From contig NZ_FQWT01000002.1 in assembly GCF_900129755.1 (NCBI RefSeq), positions 434,001 through 498,000 on the forward strand: a DNA stretch of 64,000 bases, read 5' to 3'. The translations under genes and the position numbers were made by a program. The DNA is from Chryseobacterium oranimense. Its GTDB lineage: Bacteria > Bacteroidota > Bacteroidia > Flavobacteriales > Weeksellaceae. The notes under the pieces were generated by a model, which was not told where the DNA came from, ran no database searches, and saw only the letters and a list, made by a program, of their open reading frames with translations. How positions within the stretch are numbered: the stretch's first letter is position 1; each line of letters starts with the position of its first letter. Below are positions 36,581 through 44,981 of this stretch, piece after piece.

Positions 36581-36610
36581 ACGGCGGCGAAATTTCGCCG
36601 CCGTTTTTTT
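36581..36610 (+). terminator. Terminator-like hairpin between the 1238-residue gene and the metzincin
   Basis: ACGGCGGCGAAA (36581-36592) followed directly by its reverse complement (36593-36604) and seven T's. The downstream metzincin gene has no obvious promoter, so some transcripts probably read through. Confidence 0.85.
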
Positions 36611-36632
36611 AACCCAAATACAAAATTTTAAA

Positions 36633-38546
36633 ATGAAAAATATAGATATAAGATATCCGGTGGATATTGGTATCGCCGATATTGATGTTCACAAAACCAA
36701 TAAGAAAAAAGTATTCATTACCAGTGCTAATTATTATGTTAAAGTAAGAACCAAAAGTACCTATAACGGTGAATTTGGTTTTGACTGGATTGATGTAGAA
36801 CCATCAAGCGGTGATATACAAAAGATTCAGGATATAAGTTTCTCAGACTTAAAATATTTCTATAAGAAACCGGCAAATATAAATAACCCCAGAGATCTTG
36901 GAAACATCGTTGAAGCCGGCACAGATCCCACAGGTGCAAAAGACGTCATAAAAGAAAATTACAAAATTATAGAATCCGGTAAGAAAGTTGACATACCATG
37001 GATTCTTATTAAACCGGGTGAAAGTATTGAACTTTCTTTGGAAATAAACCTTACAACCACAGCTGCCATTACATCAGAAGCCATAAGTATTATGGGGGAT
37101 GAATTTTATGATTTCGAAATTATTAGTGGGACCAAAAGCGGAAATAAAACTGAAAAAAGTTTAACTGCCGACAAAGAAATCCTTACTTTAAAAGTAAAAT
37201 GTCTTAAAGAAAGTCCCGAAAAAGAATACAATATTGTCCAGGAAAGCCCGGGATCAGTTCCATTTACTGTTGGAGGATTTAAAATGATGGAAAATAAAAT
37301 CCAAAAAATAAAATTCAGAGTTATTGCATTGGTCTCATCAGACAGTTCACCAGCTACAAAAGCAAAGGATATTTTCCAGAAGTTTGTAAAAGCCGACATC
37401 ATGAAATACCTCAATACCAACTCTTTAAATCAGGCTGGCTATGAAGTGGAAATTGACAACCAAGCTATGTTTGACAGTCTTGCAACAGCTACCATTGATG
37501 ATTATTATTACGCATTTGATAAAACAGACTGGACAAATAAAAAATATTTTGGAAAAAAAGGGACGGATGATATTCTTGCGGAAAATAAAAAGGATGTAGG
37601 TGGGCCGGATGAGTCAAACGATCTGGATAATATCGTTTATAAAGAATATTTGAAAAAGCTTAAAACAAACAAACTGGATTATAATGGCGGTATTATCATA
37701 CTAAGTGAATATCCATCTTCGGGAACAACAGGAGCGTTTAGCCGCACATCTCCGCTTAATCATTATAAGCTGTTTGTTTATTCTACGAATCTTGAACACG
37801 TCAGCACATACGCTCATGAAATAGGTCATATGCTTGGTCTTCCCCATTTGTTTTATCTGACTTTAGAAAAGGACAGTTATGAAATTGATAGAGCCCGGAT
37901 TATCGGAAACGGTCTTCCGGAAACTAATAGTAAATACATTCCCGGAGTTCTGAAACGTCTGCAGGATGTAGAAAGTTCAAGCGTAGATTACTTTGCAGAC
38001 ATCAGCTTCACTGCTGAAAAAGCAACCTTATCAAAAGCTATTGATAACTTCATTAAATATCAGCAGAAACACCACGATGATACTAAAAAATTGCGAGACG
38101 ATGTCATTCTGAAATTTAAGGCATTTCCGGATTCCTATAAAGTCACTCCCCAATATACAAAAGCTGAGTATATTGCGCTGTGTAATAAGATTATGAAGGA
38201 ATGTCAGGATCTCATTACTGAAGAAAAAAAGCCTAAAGAGGAAATTACCGTTAAAAGCATTCCTGGATATTTTACTTTGGAACCTAAATGTTATTTTTTG
38301 AAAAAAGATTATATTATTCTTTTAAAACAGAAGTACGAATATCTGAAACTTGTTATCAAGCAGGTTCATGATAATAACCTGATGTTTGAGCAGTATAAAA
38401 CCCAAAACCTTATGGATTACTCAACAACCAGAATCCGTTTTCTCCATAATCAGATAAAGATTATGAGGGATGACCTGAAAAATTATCAGGATGTCGAAAA
38501 GCTTAGTATCGCTCCAAAAGCTCCTGTAAAAAAGAAAAGCAAATAA
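36633..38546 (+). CDS. Metzincin-type zinc metalloprotease, cytoplasmic start
   Basis: A 637-residue protein with the metzincin zinc motif HEIGHMLGLPH (H395, E396, H399, H405) and a candidate Met-turn LMDYS at M594. About 190 residues separate the two, far more than in ordinary metzincins, so this may be an insertion. There is no signal peptide. Residues 1-220 are beta-rich and contain YNGEFGFDWIDV, a string I loosely associate with Bacteroidota effector-type proteins (unverified). Its operon partners suggest a released effector. Confidence 0.8.
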   Translation: MKNIDIRYPVDIGIADIDVHKTNKKKVFITSANYYVKVRTKSTYNGEFGFDWIDVEPSSGDIQKIQDISFSDLKYFYKKPANINNPRDLGNIVEAGTDPTGAKDVIKENYKIIESGKKVDIPWILIKPGESIELSLEINLTTTAAITSEAISIMGDEFYDFEIISGTKSGNKTEKSLTADKEILTLKVKCLKESPEKEYNIVQESPGSVPFTVGGFKMMENKIQKIKFRVIALVSSDSSPATKAKDIFQKFVKADIMKYLNTNSLNQAGYEVEIDNQAMFDSLATATIDDYYYAFDKTDWTNKKYFGKKGTDDILAENKKDVGGPDESNDLDNIVYKEYLKKLKTNKLDYNGGIIILSEYPSSGTTGAFSRTSPLNHYKLFVYSTNLEHVSTYAHEIGHMLGLPHLFYLTLEKDSYEIDRARIIGNGLPETNSKYIPGVLKRLQDVESSSVDYFADISFTAEKATLSKAIDNFIKYQQKHHDDTKKLRDDVILKFKAFPDSYKVTPQYTKAEYIALCNKIMKECQDLITEEKKPKEEITVKSIPGYFTLEPKCYFLKKDYIILLKQKYEYLKLVIKQVHDNNLMFEQYKTQNLMDYSTTRIRFLHNQIKIMRDDLKNYQDVEKLSIAPKAPVKKKSK

Positions 38547-38626
38547 GTCAATAGTGTGAAATATTTTCACACCGGACAAACCTTTATTATTTTGAGATAA
38601 TAAAAAGATAATATTTTAACAGCAAT

Positions 38627-38664
38627 CAGTAAGCCACAGAATTTCTTCGGCTTACTGTTTTTTC
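38627..38664 (+). terminator. Terminator at the end of the fibre operon
   Basis: CAGTAAGCC (38627-38635) pairs with GGCTTACTG (38649-38657), followed by a T run. A second hairpin without a T tail lies just before it (GTGTGAAA 38554-38561 / TTTCACAC 38565-38572). Confidence 0.85.
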
Positions 38665-38689
38665 TTACAAAAATTAAATACAAAAAATA

Positions 38690-38728
38690 AAACACGACAC
38701 GTTTTGTCGCATTAAGCCTATATATTTG
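38690..38728 (+). promoter_or_regulatory. Island dyad site F and promoter of the WYL regulator
   Basis: AAAC then ACGACACGTTTTGTCGC (38694-38710), a perfect CGACA-N5-TGTCG dyad. The -7 box TATATTTG is at 38721-38728, 27 nt from the A of ACG to the TA. Supports autoregulation. Confidence 0.88.
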
Positions 38729-38745
38729 TCATATAAAATTTTACC

Positions 38746-38787
38746 ATGAAACGCAGTAAAAAGCTGCATAAAAATACAGACGAATGA
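38746..38787 (+). CDS. Small leader ORF coupled to the WYL gene
   Basis: ATG at 38746 opens a 13-codon ORF (MKRSKKLHKNTDE) whose TGA (38785-38787) overlaps the WYL ATG (38784) as ATGA, which suits translational coupling. It might be accidental. Confidence 0.35.
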   Translation: MKRSKKLHKNTDE

Positions 38788-39704
38788 AAAAAGATTTTTA
38801 TTTGACAAGGTATGCCTTAATTATCAAAAGATTAGAAAGTTCTCCGGCTACCTATTCCCAGCTGGAGGACTATCTTTTAAACTCTTTCGAATTCCAGGAT
38901 GCCGGGATTAAGAGCTACTCTATCCGTACCTTGCAGAGGGATATCCGCGAGATTTCTGATCTTTTTAACCTTTCCATTCACAACAAGAAAAAAGGTGATA
39001 ACCGGTATTATATTGAAAGCCGTCCGATCATGGAAGTGGATGAATACAACCAGAAATTGCTTGAATCCTTCCAGGTAAGCAATGCCCTGAATCTTCACCC
39101 GGATTTTTCAGATTTTATCTTTTTTGAAAGCAGAAAACCTACCGGCATAGAACACTTTTATGATCTGTTCTTTGCCATCCGTAACAAGAGAGTTGTAAGT
39201 TTTGAGCACTACAACTACAAAAATAAAGTGATGACCTCACGAAAAGTACACCCCCTGGCATTGAAAGAATCGAAAGACAGATGGTACCTGATTGCCATCG
39301 ACACCAAGGATAAAACCTTAAAATCATTTGGTTTGGACAGGGTCAATTATCTGGATGTAAGCAACAGCAAATTCCGTGAAAAGTATAATTACAATTTCAG
39401 GGAACATTTCAAAAATGCCTTCGGGGTGATGAATCTTGCTGAGCAAAACCCTCAGAAAATCATTATGAAATGCAGCAGGCATCAGGGAGAGTATATCAGA
39501 AGCTTTCCATTACACCAGTCTCAGAAAGAGACCAAAGAAACACCGGAAGAGATCTATTTTGAGTTCTTCCTCCATCCTACTTACGATTTTATGCAGGAAA
39601 TTCTATCTTACGGAAAAGAAGTGACCGTTTTAGAACCGAAATGTTTAGTTGATGATATCCGCACCCATCTTCAGGAATCTCTGAACCGGTATTTAGAAAG
39701 CTGA
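38784..39704 (+). CDS. WYL domain-containing transcriptional regulator
   Basis: A 306-residue regulator of the YafY/WYL family. The N-terminal part (about 1-70) is a winged helix-turn-helix with YSQLEDYLLNSFEF and YSIRTLQRDIREISDLF; the WYL motif itself is W167-Y168-L169 in DRWYLIAID. A C-terminal extension (WCX-type) follows. WYL domains usually sense nucleic acid or other ligands and control defence, DNA damage and phage-related genes. It has the dyad in its own promoter and is the only regulator in the island, so it is the candidate binder of sites A-F. Confidence 0.9.
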   Translation: MKKDFYLTRYALIIKRLESSPATYSQLEDYLLNSFEFQDAGIKSYSIRTLQRDIREISDLFNLSIHNKKKGDNRYYIESRPIMEVDEYNQKLLESFQVSNALNLHPDFSDFIFFESRKPTGIEHFYDLFFAIRNKRVVSFEHYNYKNKVMTSRKVHPLALKESKDRWYLIAIDTKDKTLKSFGLDRVNYLDVSNSKFREKYNYNFREHFKNAFGVMNLAEQNPQKIIMKCSRHQGEYIRSFPLHQSQKETKETPEEIYFEFFLHPTYDFMQEILSYGKEVTVLEPKCLVDDIRTHLQESLNRYLES

Positions 39705-39760
39705 TCTCAAAGAATAAAAAGCTCATAATTTTTGATTACATTTACATAAATATAACTCTT

Positions 39761-40387
39761 TTGAAAGCTTTATTTCTTTATCTATTCTGTTTTACTTTCA
39801 CTTTCTGTTTTTCGCAGCAGAGAGAGGAGTTCCGGCAGGTTAAAAACTATTACAACCAACATAGAAACATGCTGAACACAGAGTTTAAAAAGAAATTTGA
39901 TGCTGAACCGGATTCTTTTAAAAAAGCCAATATAAAACTCGATTTTATGCTCTTCATGAGGAAGATGGACAGCATTGAAAATGTAGCTATGATAGGAACT
40001 CTTTTAAAAGTAAGAAATCTAGAAGACCTTCAATTCCTGAAAAAAAACGAAAACAAAACAAATAATATCATATCTAAAACTTCAGATATTGAAAAGTCGG
40101 CAGAATATCCGGGAGGATTCAATATTTTGAGGCAGGAAGTTGCCGATCTTTTTTATACCGGCGGGGTTTATACTGAAACAAAAACGGTAAAGACTAACGT
40201 GACTTTTATTGTTGAAAGAGATGGCAGCATCAGTAATGTACATGCGCAGGGTGATAATTTTACCTTCAACAGGCAGGCTGAAATTGCACTGTATTCTGTT
40301 TCAGAAAAATTTTCTCCGGCCATTGTCAAAGGAGATCCGGTAAGATATCACCTGAGACTTCCTCTAACTTTAACGATTGAAGACTGA
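39761..40387 (+). CDS. Secreted protein with TonB C-terminal-like domain
   Basis: A 208-residue protein starting at TTG 39761; no ATG gives a signal peptide, whereas TTG gives LKALFLYLFCFTFTFCFSQ. The C-terminal 100 residues resemble a TonB C-terminal domain: AEYPGGFNILRQEVAD, a strand VTFIVERDGSISNVHAQGD and the end PAIVKGDPVRYHLRLPLTL. It lacks a transmembrane anchor other than the signal region, so it is TonB-like rather than a full TonB. The tadA start follows 1 nt later. Confidence 0.75.
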   Translation: MKALFLYLFCFTFTFCFSQQREEFRQVKNYYNQHRNMLNTEFKKKFDAEPDSFKKANIKLDFMLFMRKMDSIENVAMIGTLLKVRNLEDLQFLKKNENKTNNIISKTSDIEKSAEYPGGFNILRQEVADLFYTGGVYTETKTVKTNVTFIVERDGSISNVHAQGDNFTFNRQAEIALYSVSEKFSPAIVKGDPVRYHLRLPLTLTIED

Positions 40388-40388
40388 A

Positions 40389-40820
40389 ATGTTTACAGAC
40401 GAATATTATATGAAAATGGCACTCCAGGAAGCAGAAGCTGCCCTGGAAAAAGATGAGGTCCCGATCGGGTGTGTGGTGGTTTCCAATAACCGCATTATTG
40501 CCAGGGCACATAATCTCACAGAAACATTGAATGATGTGACCGCCCATGCAGAAATGCAGGCGATTACCTCTGCTGCCAATTTCCTTGGGGGGAAATACTT
40601 AATCAATTGCACCCTTTATGTAACCATAGAGCCTTGTGTAATGTGCTCAGGAGCCCTTTCCTGGTCGCAAATCTCTAAAGTGGTGATTGGAGCGAGAGAT
40701 GAGCAAAGAGGATTTATTAACAAGCATCTTTCCTTACATCCGAAAACCGAACTGGTAACAGGAGTAATGGAACATGAATGCTCATCTATTGTTAAAGAAT
40801 TCTTTAAAAGCAAAAGATAA
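40389..40820 (+). CDS. tadA: tRNA-specific adenosine deaminase
   Basis: A 143-residue zinc deaminase that makes inosine at position 34 of tRNA-Arg. The motifs are HAEMQAI (H53, E55) and PCVMCSGAL (C83, C86). The start at the ATG of 40389 is preferred to an in-frame TTG at 40377, which lies inside the previous gene. It begins 1 nt after that gene's stop, indicating co-transcription. Confidence 0.93.
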   Translation: MFTDEYYMKMALQEAEAALEKDEVPIGCVVVSNNRIIARAHNLTETLNDVTAHAEMQAITSAANFLGGKYLINCTLYVTIEPCVMCSGALSWSQISKVVIGARDEQRGFINKHLSLHPKTELVTGVMEHECSSIVKEFFKSKR

Positions 40821-40824
40821 CTTT

Positions 40825-41973
40825 TTATTTCTGACTTTCTGTTACAGCATGTAAAAGAGGACGTAATGCACTCATTCTCTTCCAGTTCAATTCTTTAGCT
40901 TTAATGATATGTTTTCCGAAACCGAGCATAAGAAGACTGTCTTTTTTGTTATATGAAAACCGGACACTGATTCTCCCGCCGCTGTAATCTTCGAGAAGAA
41001 GTTGGTCTTTTGAGCCTTGGTTATAATGGAAATCCGTCATTTTTTCCTCCTTATCCATTAAAATCATATAATTCTTTCTGTGTAAGAAAATATACCGTAT
41101 ATCTGAATTTTGATCCAGGTTTTCAAAAGCTCCGTGAAGGAAGGGTCTTTTGGCGAGATCATCATTATAATTTCCGTTATTAACGTAAGGAAAAAGTATG
41201 GTAACCACCGAAAAACCTATAAAAGCTGTCCGTGAAAAAATCCACAATGGAAGAGCTTTCGTGTCTGGCTCTGTTTCTTCCAGCTGTACCTTCTGCTTTA
41301 AAATTAAAAACCGGTATAATGGAAACCATTCATCTTTCAATGCGAAAACTGCCATTGATAAAAGAATCAGAGAGAAGAATTTAACCGAAATATCAAATCC
41401 GAGATTGATCAATAAAATATTGACCAGGATTCCAACGGAAATTAACAATCCCAATACCCGAGTTTTACGGAAAATGATCATCAGGGAAGCCAAAAGTTCA
41501 ACAATTCCCGTAGATATTGAGTAAAAACGGGAGGTTCCCATTACACTCCAGAACAAGATGTCTTTATCCAGATTTCCAAACCGGGAATAAAGAATATTAG
41601 GCTCCGGAAGATAAAACTGGGCTTTAAAAACCTTGTCAAGTCCATATTTCATCAGAACAACAGCCAGATATACGATCACAATTTCTTTAGAAAAAAAGAG
41701 AATTTGCCGTGAGAATCTCCTTTTTAATAATAATGCTGTTACAAATGATAGTATCAGCAGAACAAATACCAGAACCAACATGGAAATACTGTCTGATGAG
41801 AAATCTATTCTTGCATTACCTGTCTTAAATATTTCTTTTGAAATCCAGTTTGTAAGGTTTCCAAACACAAGCAGTGATGTTTCTTTCTGAAAATCGCCGA
41901 GAAAATCTAAGGGAAAAAACAGTATAAAAAGCAGGAAAAAAATTCCTGCACCGGTCCAAAACCTACTTCCCAT
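40825..41973 (-). CDS. DoxX-like integral membrane protein
   Basis: A membrane protein with about eight hydrophobic segments, among them GIFFLLFILFFPLDFLG near the N-terminus and several in the middle. The centre (FYSISTGIVELLASLMIIFRK) looks like a DoxX-type module. The final 100 residues are soluble. The start is uncertain: 41973 gives an 11-nt overlap with the next gene upstream, while 42015 would overlap it by 53 nt. The protein is 382 residues from 41973. Function unknown. Confidence 0.7.
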   Translation of the reverse strand: MGSRFWTGAGIFFLLFILFFPLDFLGDFQKETSLLVFGNLTNWISKEIFKTGNARIDFSSDSISMLVLVFVLLILSFVTALLLKRRFSRQILFFSKEIVIVYLAVVLMKYGLDKVFKAQFYLPEPNILYSRFGNLDKDILFWSVMGTSRFYSISTGIVELLASLMIIFRKTRVLGLLISVGILVNILLINLGFDISVKFFSLILLSMAVFALKDEWFPLYRFLILKQKVQLEETEPDTKALPLWIFSRTAFIGFSVVTILFPYVNNGNYNDDLAKRPFLHGAFENLDQNSDIRYIFLHRKNYMILMDKEEKMTDFHYNQGSKDQLLLEDYSGGRISVRFSYNKKDSLLMLGFGKHIIKAKELNWKRMSALRPLLHAVTESQK

Positions 41974-42538
41974 TATTTTTCTTATTCCGTTTCCAGCTGT
42001 AAAAACCTGATGCACCGGAAATCATCAAAATGCCGAGTAAAAGTCCTCCTTTCGTTTTTTCTGATTTTTCTTTTTCCGGTTTTGCTGGAGAAGGCTTGAT
42101 TTCTTTATAAGATTTACTTTCTTTGTCGTATTCTATAAAAACTACACTATCCATATCATTAACAAAGTTGTAGTCTCTTTTCAAAACTGTTTTCACGCTG
42201 TCGATATTCTTTTTTGAAAAAAGTCCGTGATTATAGACAGTCTCCTTTCCCGGCTGCCATTCCCTGTCCGCTCCTTTAATGATTCTTTTATGCGCTGAAC
42301 TTGTTACCAGAATACTTTCTTTTTCATTGAGAATAATTACGGAATCAAGTCTGGCATCTTTTACATATTTCTGCGGAGCTATACCCAGATTAGAAAAATT
42401 TGCATCAAAAAGATTTTCTGAAACTGCCTTATTAAAGCTTTCTGAGTGTCCGCTATGGCTTTTAAAGGCAATGAGTTTGGTTTGTGAAAAAAAGGAAATG
42501 CTTATAAGTATGGCCAGAAGATTACAGGTTGTTTTCAT
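41963..42538 (-). CDS. Secreted protein with C-terminal membrane segment, unknown
   Basis: A 191-residue protein with signal peptide MKTTCNLLAILISISFFSQ and a C-terminal hydrophobic segment (GGLLLGILMISGASGFYSW) ending in a Lys-rich tail. The middle is hydrophilic, with a Lys/Glu/Pro-rich linker before the anchor. I recognise no family. It overlaps the DoxX-like gene and likely shares its transcript. Confidence 0.65.
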   Translation of the reverse strand: MKTTCNLLAILISISFFSQTKLIAFKSHSGHSESFNKAVSENLFDANFSNLGIAPQKYVKDARLDSVIILNEKESILVTSSAHKRIIKGADREWQPGKETVYNHGLFSKKNIDSVKTVLKRDYNFVNDMDSVVFIEYDKESKSYKEIKPSPAKPEKEKSEKTKGGLLLGILMISGASGFYSWKRNKKNNGK

Positions 42539-42586
42539 GGAGATATTTAGAGATTGGATATCTTCTTCCGTGAAAAGTTAAAATCA

Positions 42587-43126
42587 TCACGTGTTTTTTA
42601 GAACAGAATACATCTGCACATCAAAGTAACCGTTATCTTTTTTAAGATGCTGTTTGAGTAGGGCTTCCTTTTCCATCCCGATTTTTTCCATAATTCTTCC
42701 GGATGCGGGATTGTGTAAAAAGTAGGTTGCATAGATTTTATTGAGCTGCAATTCTTTAAAGCCAAAATCAATGAGAGCGGACGCAGCTTCGGTAATATAT
42801 CCTTTGTTCCAGAAAGGCTTTCCCATCCAATAACCCAGTTCAGCTTTATCATCATCTCTGTCGTGAAGACCAATAGCTCCCAGAATATTACCTTCCTTAT
42901 TGCGGACTGCAAAGGTATATCCGGTATTATCCTCAAAAGACTTCCGGGACATTTCAAGCCAGAATTCCGCATGCTCCCGGGTATAAGGGTAAGGAATATT
43001 GGAGGTAAGATCGGAAAAGATTTTATCCTGCAGATATTCGGTAACAAAAGGAATGTCTTCCTCCTGCAGCTGCGAGAGAATCAGTCTTTCTGTTTCAATT
43101 ACCGGAAATTCTTTTAATGCTCTCAT
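42587..43126 (-). CDS. GNAT family N-acetyltransferase (RimJ/RimL-like)
   Basis: A 179-residue GNAT acetyltransferase. TERLILSQLQEEDIPFVTEY is the typical start, followed by FAVRNKEGNILGAIGLHDRD, the acetyl-CoA-binding loop region ELGYWMGKPFWNKGYITEAA and the C-terminal RIMEKIGMEKEALL. RimJ/RimL-type members acetylate ribosomal-protein or other N-termini; the substrate here is not known. It lies 9 bp after coaX on the same strand. Confidence 0.9.
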   Translation of the reverse strand: MRALKEFPVIETERLILSQLQEEDIPFVTEYLQDKIFSDLTSNIPYPYTREHAEFWLEMSRKSFEDNTGYTFAVRNKEGNILGAIGLHDRDDDKAELGYWMGKPFWNKGYITEAASALIDFGFKELQLNKIYATYFLHNPASGRIMEKIGMEKEALLKQHLKKDNGYFDVQMYSVLKNT

Positions 43127-43135
43127 GATATAGTT

Positions 43136-43894
43136 TTATAAATCTTTCCCTAAGAAATAAAGTCCTTTAAGGGTATGCAGCCTGTCCATCACATGAATTT
43201 TTTCCGTAAGGGGCTTATAAACATGGGAAACGCCACCAGTAGCCACTACAAAACATTCATCATTCACCTCATCGTTGATCCGGTCTATAAAACCTTCTAC
43301 CATTCCCAGGAAGCCATATACCATCCCGCTCTGCATGCAGGTTACCGTGTCCAGACCTAGAACAGATTTAGGCTTTTTCAGTTCAATATCTGGAAGCTGG
43401 GCTGTCTGGCTGATCAGTGAATTCAAAGAGGTTACAATTCCTGGAGCGATAATGACGCCTAATGTTTCTCCGGATTCCGTTACACAGCTTGCTGTAAGGG
43501 CTGTCCCAAAATCGATGACGATCTTTTTCCTGTTTGGGTAAAGATTGTGCGCCGCAACAAGATTGGCATAAATATCTGTGCCCATCTGTTTGGATTTTGC
43601 CTGAACGCCTGAAGGTGTAGATCTATCTACAATTACCGGCTGGATACCGTGGATTTTTTTGATCGCTGAACTGATGACTTTAGTAAGCTGAGGCACTACA
43701 GATCCTATAATCACTTTACTGATATCTTCCGGCTCTACTTTGTAGGTCTGGTAAAGCATGAGAATCTGCACATACAGCTCATCTACCGTTCTGTATGGTT
43801 TTGTATTGATCACCCATGAAATATCACAGTTGTCTCCGTTAAAAAGTCCGAATCTGATATTGCTGTTCCCTACGTTGATTACGATTGAATTCAT
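43136..43894 (-). CDS. coaX: Type III pantothenate kinase
   Basis: A 252-residue CoaX that phosphorylates pantothenate, the first step of CoA synthesis. The ASKHA fold is visible as the N-terminal NVGNSNIRFGLFNGD and the second phosphate-binding segment VIDFGTALTASCV. The segment GVIIAPGIVTSLNSL is also characteristic. Length matches the family. It is followed by the GNAT gene in a two-gene unit. Confidence 0.94.
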   Translation of the reverse strand: MNSIVINVGNSNIRFGLFNGDNCDISWVINTKPYRTVDELYVQILMLYQTYKVEPEDISKVIIGSVVPQLTKVISSAIKKIHGIQPVIVDRSTPSGVQAKSKQMGTDIYANLVAAHNLYPNRKKIVIDFGTALTASCVTESGETLGVIIAPGIVTSLNSLISQTAQLPDIELKKPKSVLGLDTVTCMQSGMVYGFLGMVEGFIDRINDEVNDECFVVATGGVSHVYKPLTEKIHVMDRLHTLKGLYFLGKDL

Positions 43895-43988
43895 TTATTT
43901 TTTAAGCTAATCTGGGTTAAAAAACAGTTGTAAAAATAAGGCTTTATCCTTAAAAATAAACAATATCTATATGATTTAGCTCAAAGTA

Positions 43989-43996
43989 TATTTTTG
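43989..43996 (+). promoter_or_regulatory. -7 promoter box of the M23 peptidase gene
   Basis: TATTTTTG matches TAnnTTTG and lies 53 nt before the ATG at 44050. Confidence 0.5.
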
Positions 43997-44049
43997 TTGT
44001 TTTTATAAAATAACTTTATCATTGCAAAATCAATTTAAAATCACATTGA

Positions 44050-44883
44050 ATGAAAAGAACGATCACCCTTATACTATTTGTACAATTTACATTGATTTTT
44101 GCACAGAAGCCGGCAAAAATATATTTGGAACAAAAGAAGGATGTAGTGTCCTATTATGTAGATAATGAAGACATTTATCCCATTTCACTCTCATTCCCGC
44201 AACAACCTGAAGTTGTCAATATGAAAATTCCTGAAAAGTTTAAACTAATTCAGGTAATACCCCCTCAATCCAAAAAGCACAGAATTGCTTATTTTGTAAT
44301 TGATAACAAGAAAAAAGGTTGGAAAATCGACAAAATACCGAACTATTATACATTGATTGGAGATGCCACTTTGAAAACCTATGATTCAGATTATATATAT
44401 GACCTCCCTTTTCAAAAAGGTAAATCTTTTAAGGTCTATCAGGGTTATAACGGAACTTTTTCCCATCAAAACGAAAACTCATTAGATTTCGTAATGCCTG
44501 AAGGAACTGAAATTACCGCTGCAAGGGATGGCAAAGTGATCGAAGCTGTTCAGACTAATAACAAAGGCTGTCCTACTATTGATTGTGCTAACTTAGCTAA
44601 TTATGTTTCTATTTTACACTCTGATGGGTCTATTGCCCAATATTATCATTTAAAACAAAATGGAGTTAAGGTAAATATCGGAGACATCATCAAAAAAGGT
44701 GATGTGATTGCATTAAGTGGCAATACAGGCTGGACAAACGGACCTCATCTGCATTTTGTCTGCTATCTACCGGACTTTACAAGCCCAAAACAAAAGAACA
44801 CCATTAAGACTCTTTTCAAAATAGGGAACGGAAGCAAAACTGAATACATAGAAGAGAAAAAAATTTACACAAAAGAATATTAG
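44050..44883 (+). CDS. M23 family metallopeptidase
   Basis: A 277-residue secreted lysostaphin/LytM-type zinc peptidase. Signal peptide MKRTITLILFVQFTLIFAQ. The catalytic region includes NSLDFVMPEGTEITAARDGK, and the HxH motif GPHLHF with H233 and H235. Such enzymes cut peptidoglycan cross-links. The N-terminal 100 residues form a beta-rich pre-domain. Monocistronic. Confidence 0.9.
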   Translation: MKRTITLILFVQFTLIFAQKPAKIYLEQKKDVVSYYVDNEDIYPISLSFPQQPEVVNMKIPEKFKLIQVIPPQSKKHRIAYFVIDNKKKGWKIDKIPNYYTLIGDATLKTYDSDYIYDLPFQKGKSFKVYQGYNGTFSHQNENSLDFVMPEGTEITAARDGKVIEAVQTNNKGCPTIDCANLANYVSILHSDGSIAQYYHLKQNGVKVNIGDIIKKGDVIALSGNTGWTNGPHLHFVCYLPDFTSPKQKNTIKTLFKIGNGSKTEYIEEKKIYTKEY

Positions 44884-44981
44884 CTTTTCTCATAGTTATA
44901 CAAGGAAATAACCGAACAGTATTTAGAAAATTGCAAACATTTAATTATCTTTAAATCTGAAAATATTTTTATCCCGTTTCC

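Noticed and set aside
27559..39704. A prophage
   Set aside because: Lysin and fibre-like genes are present, but I see no integrase, terminase, portal, capsid, replication gene or flanking attachment repeats.
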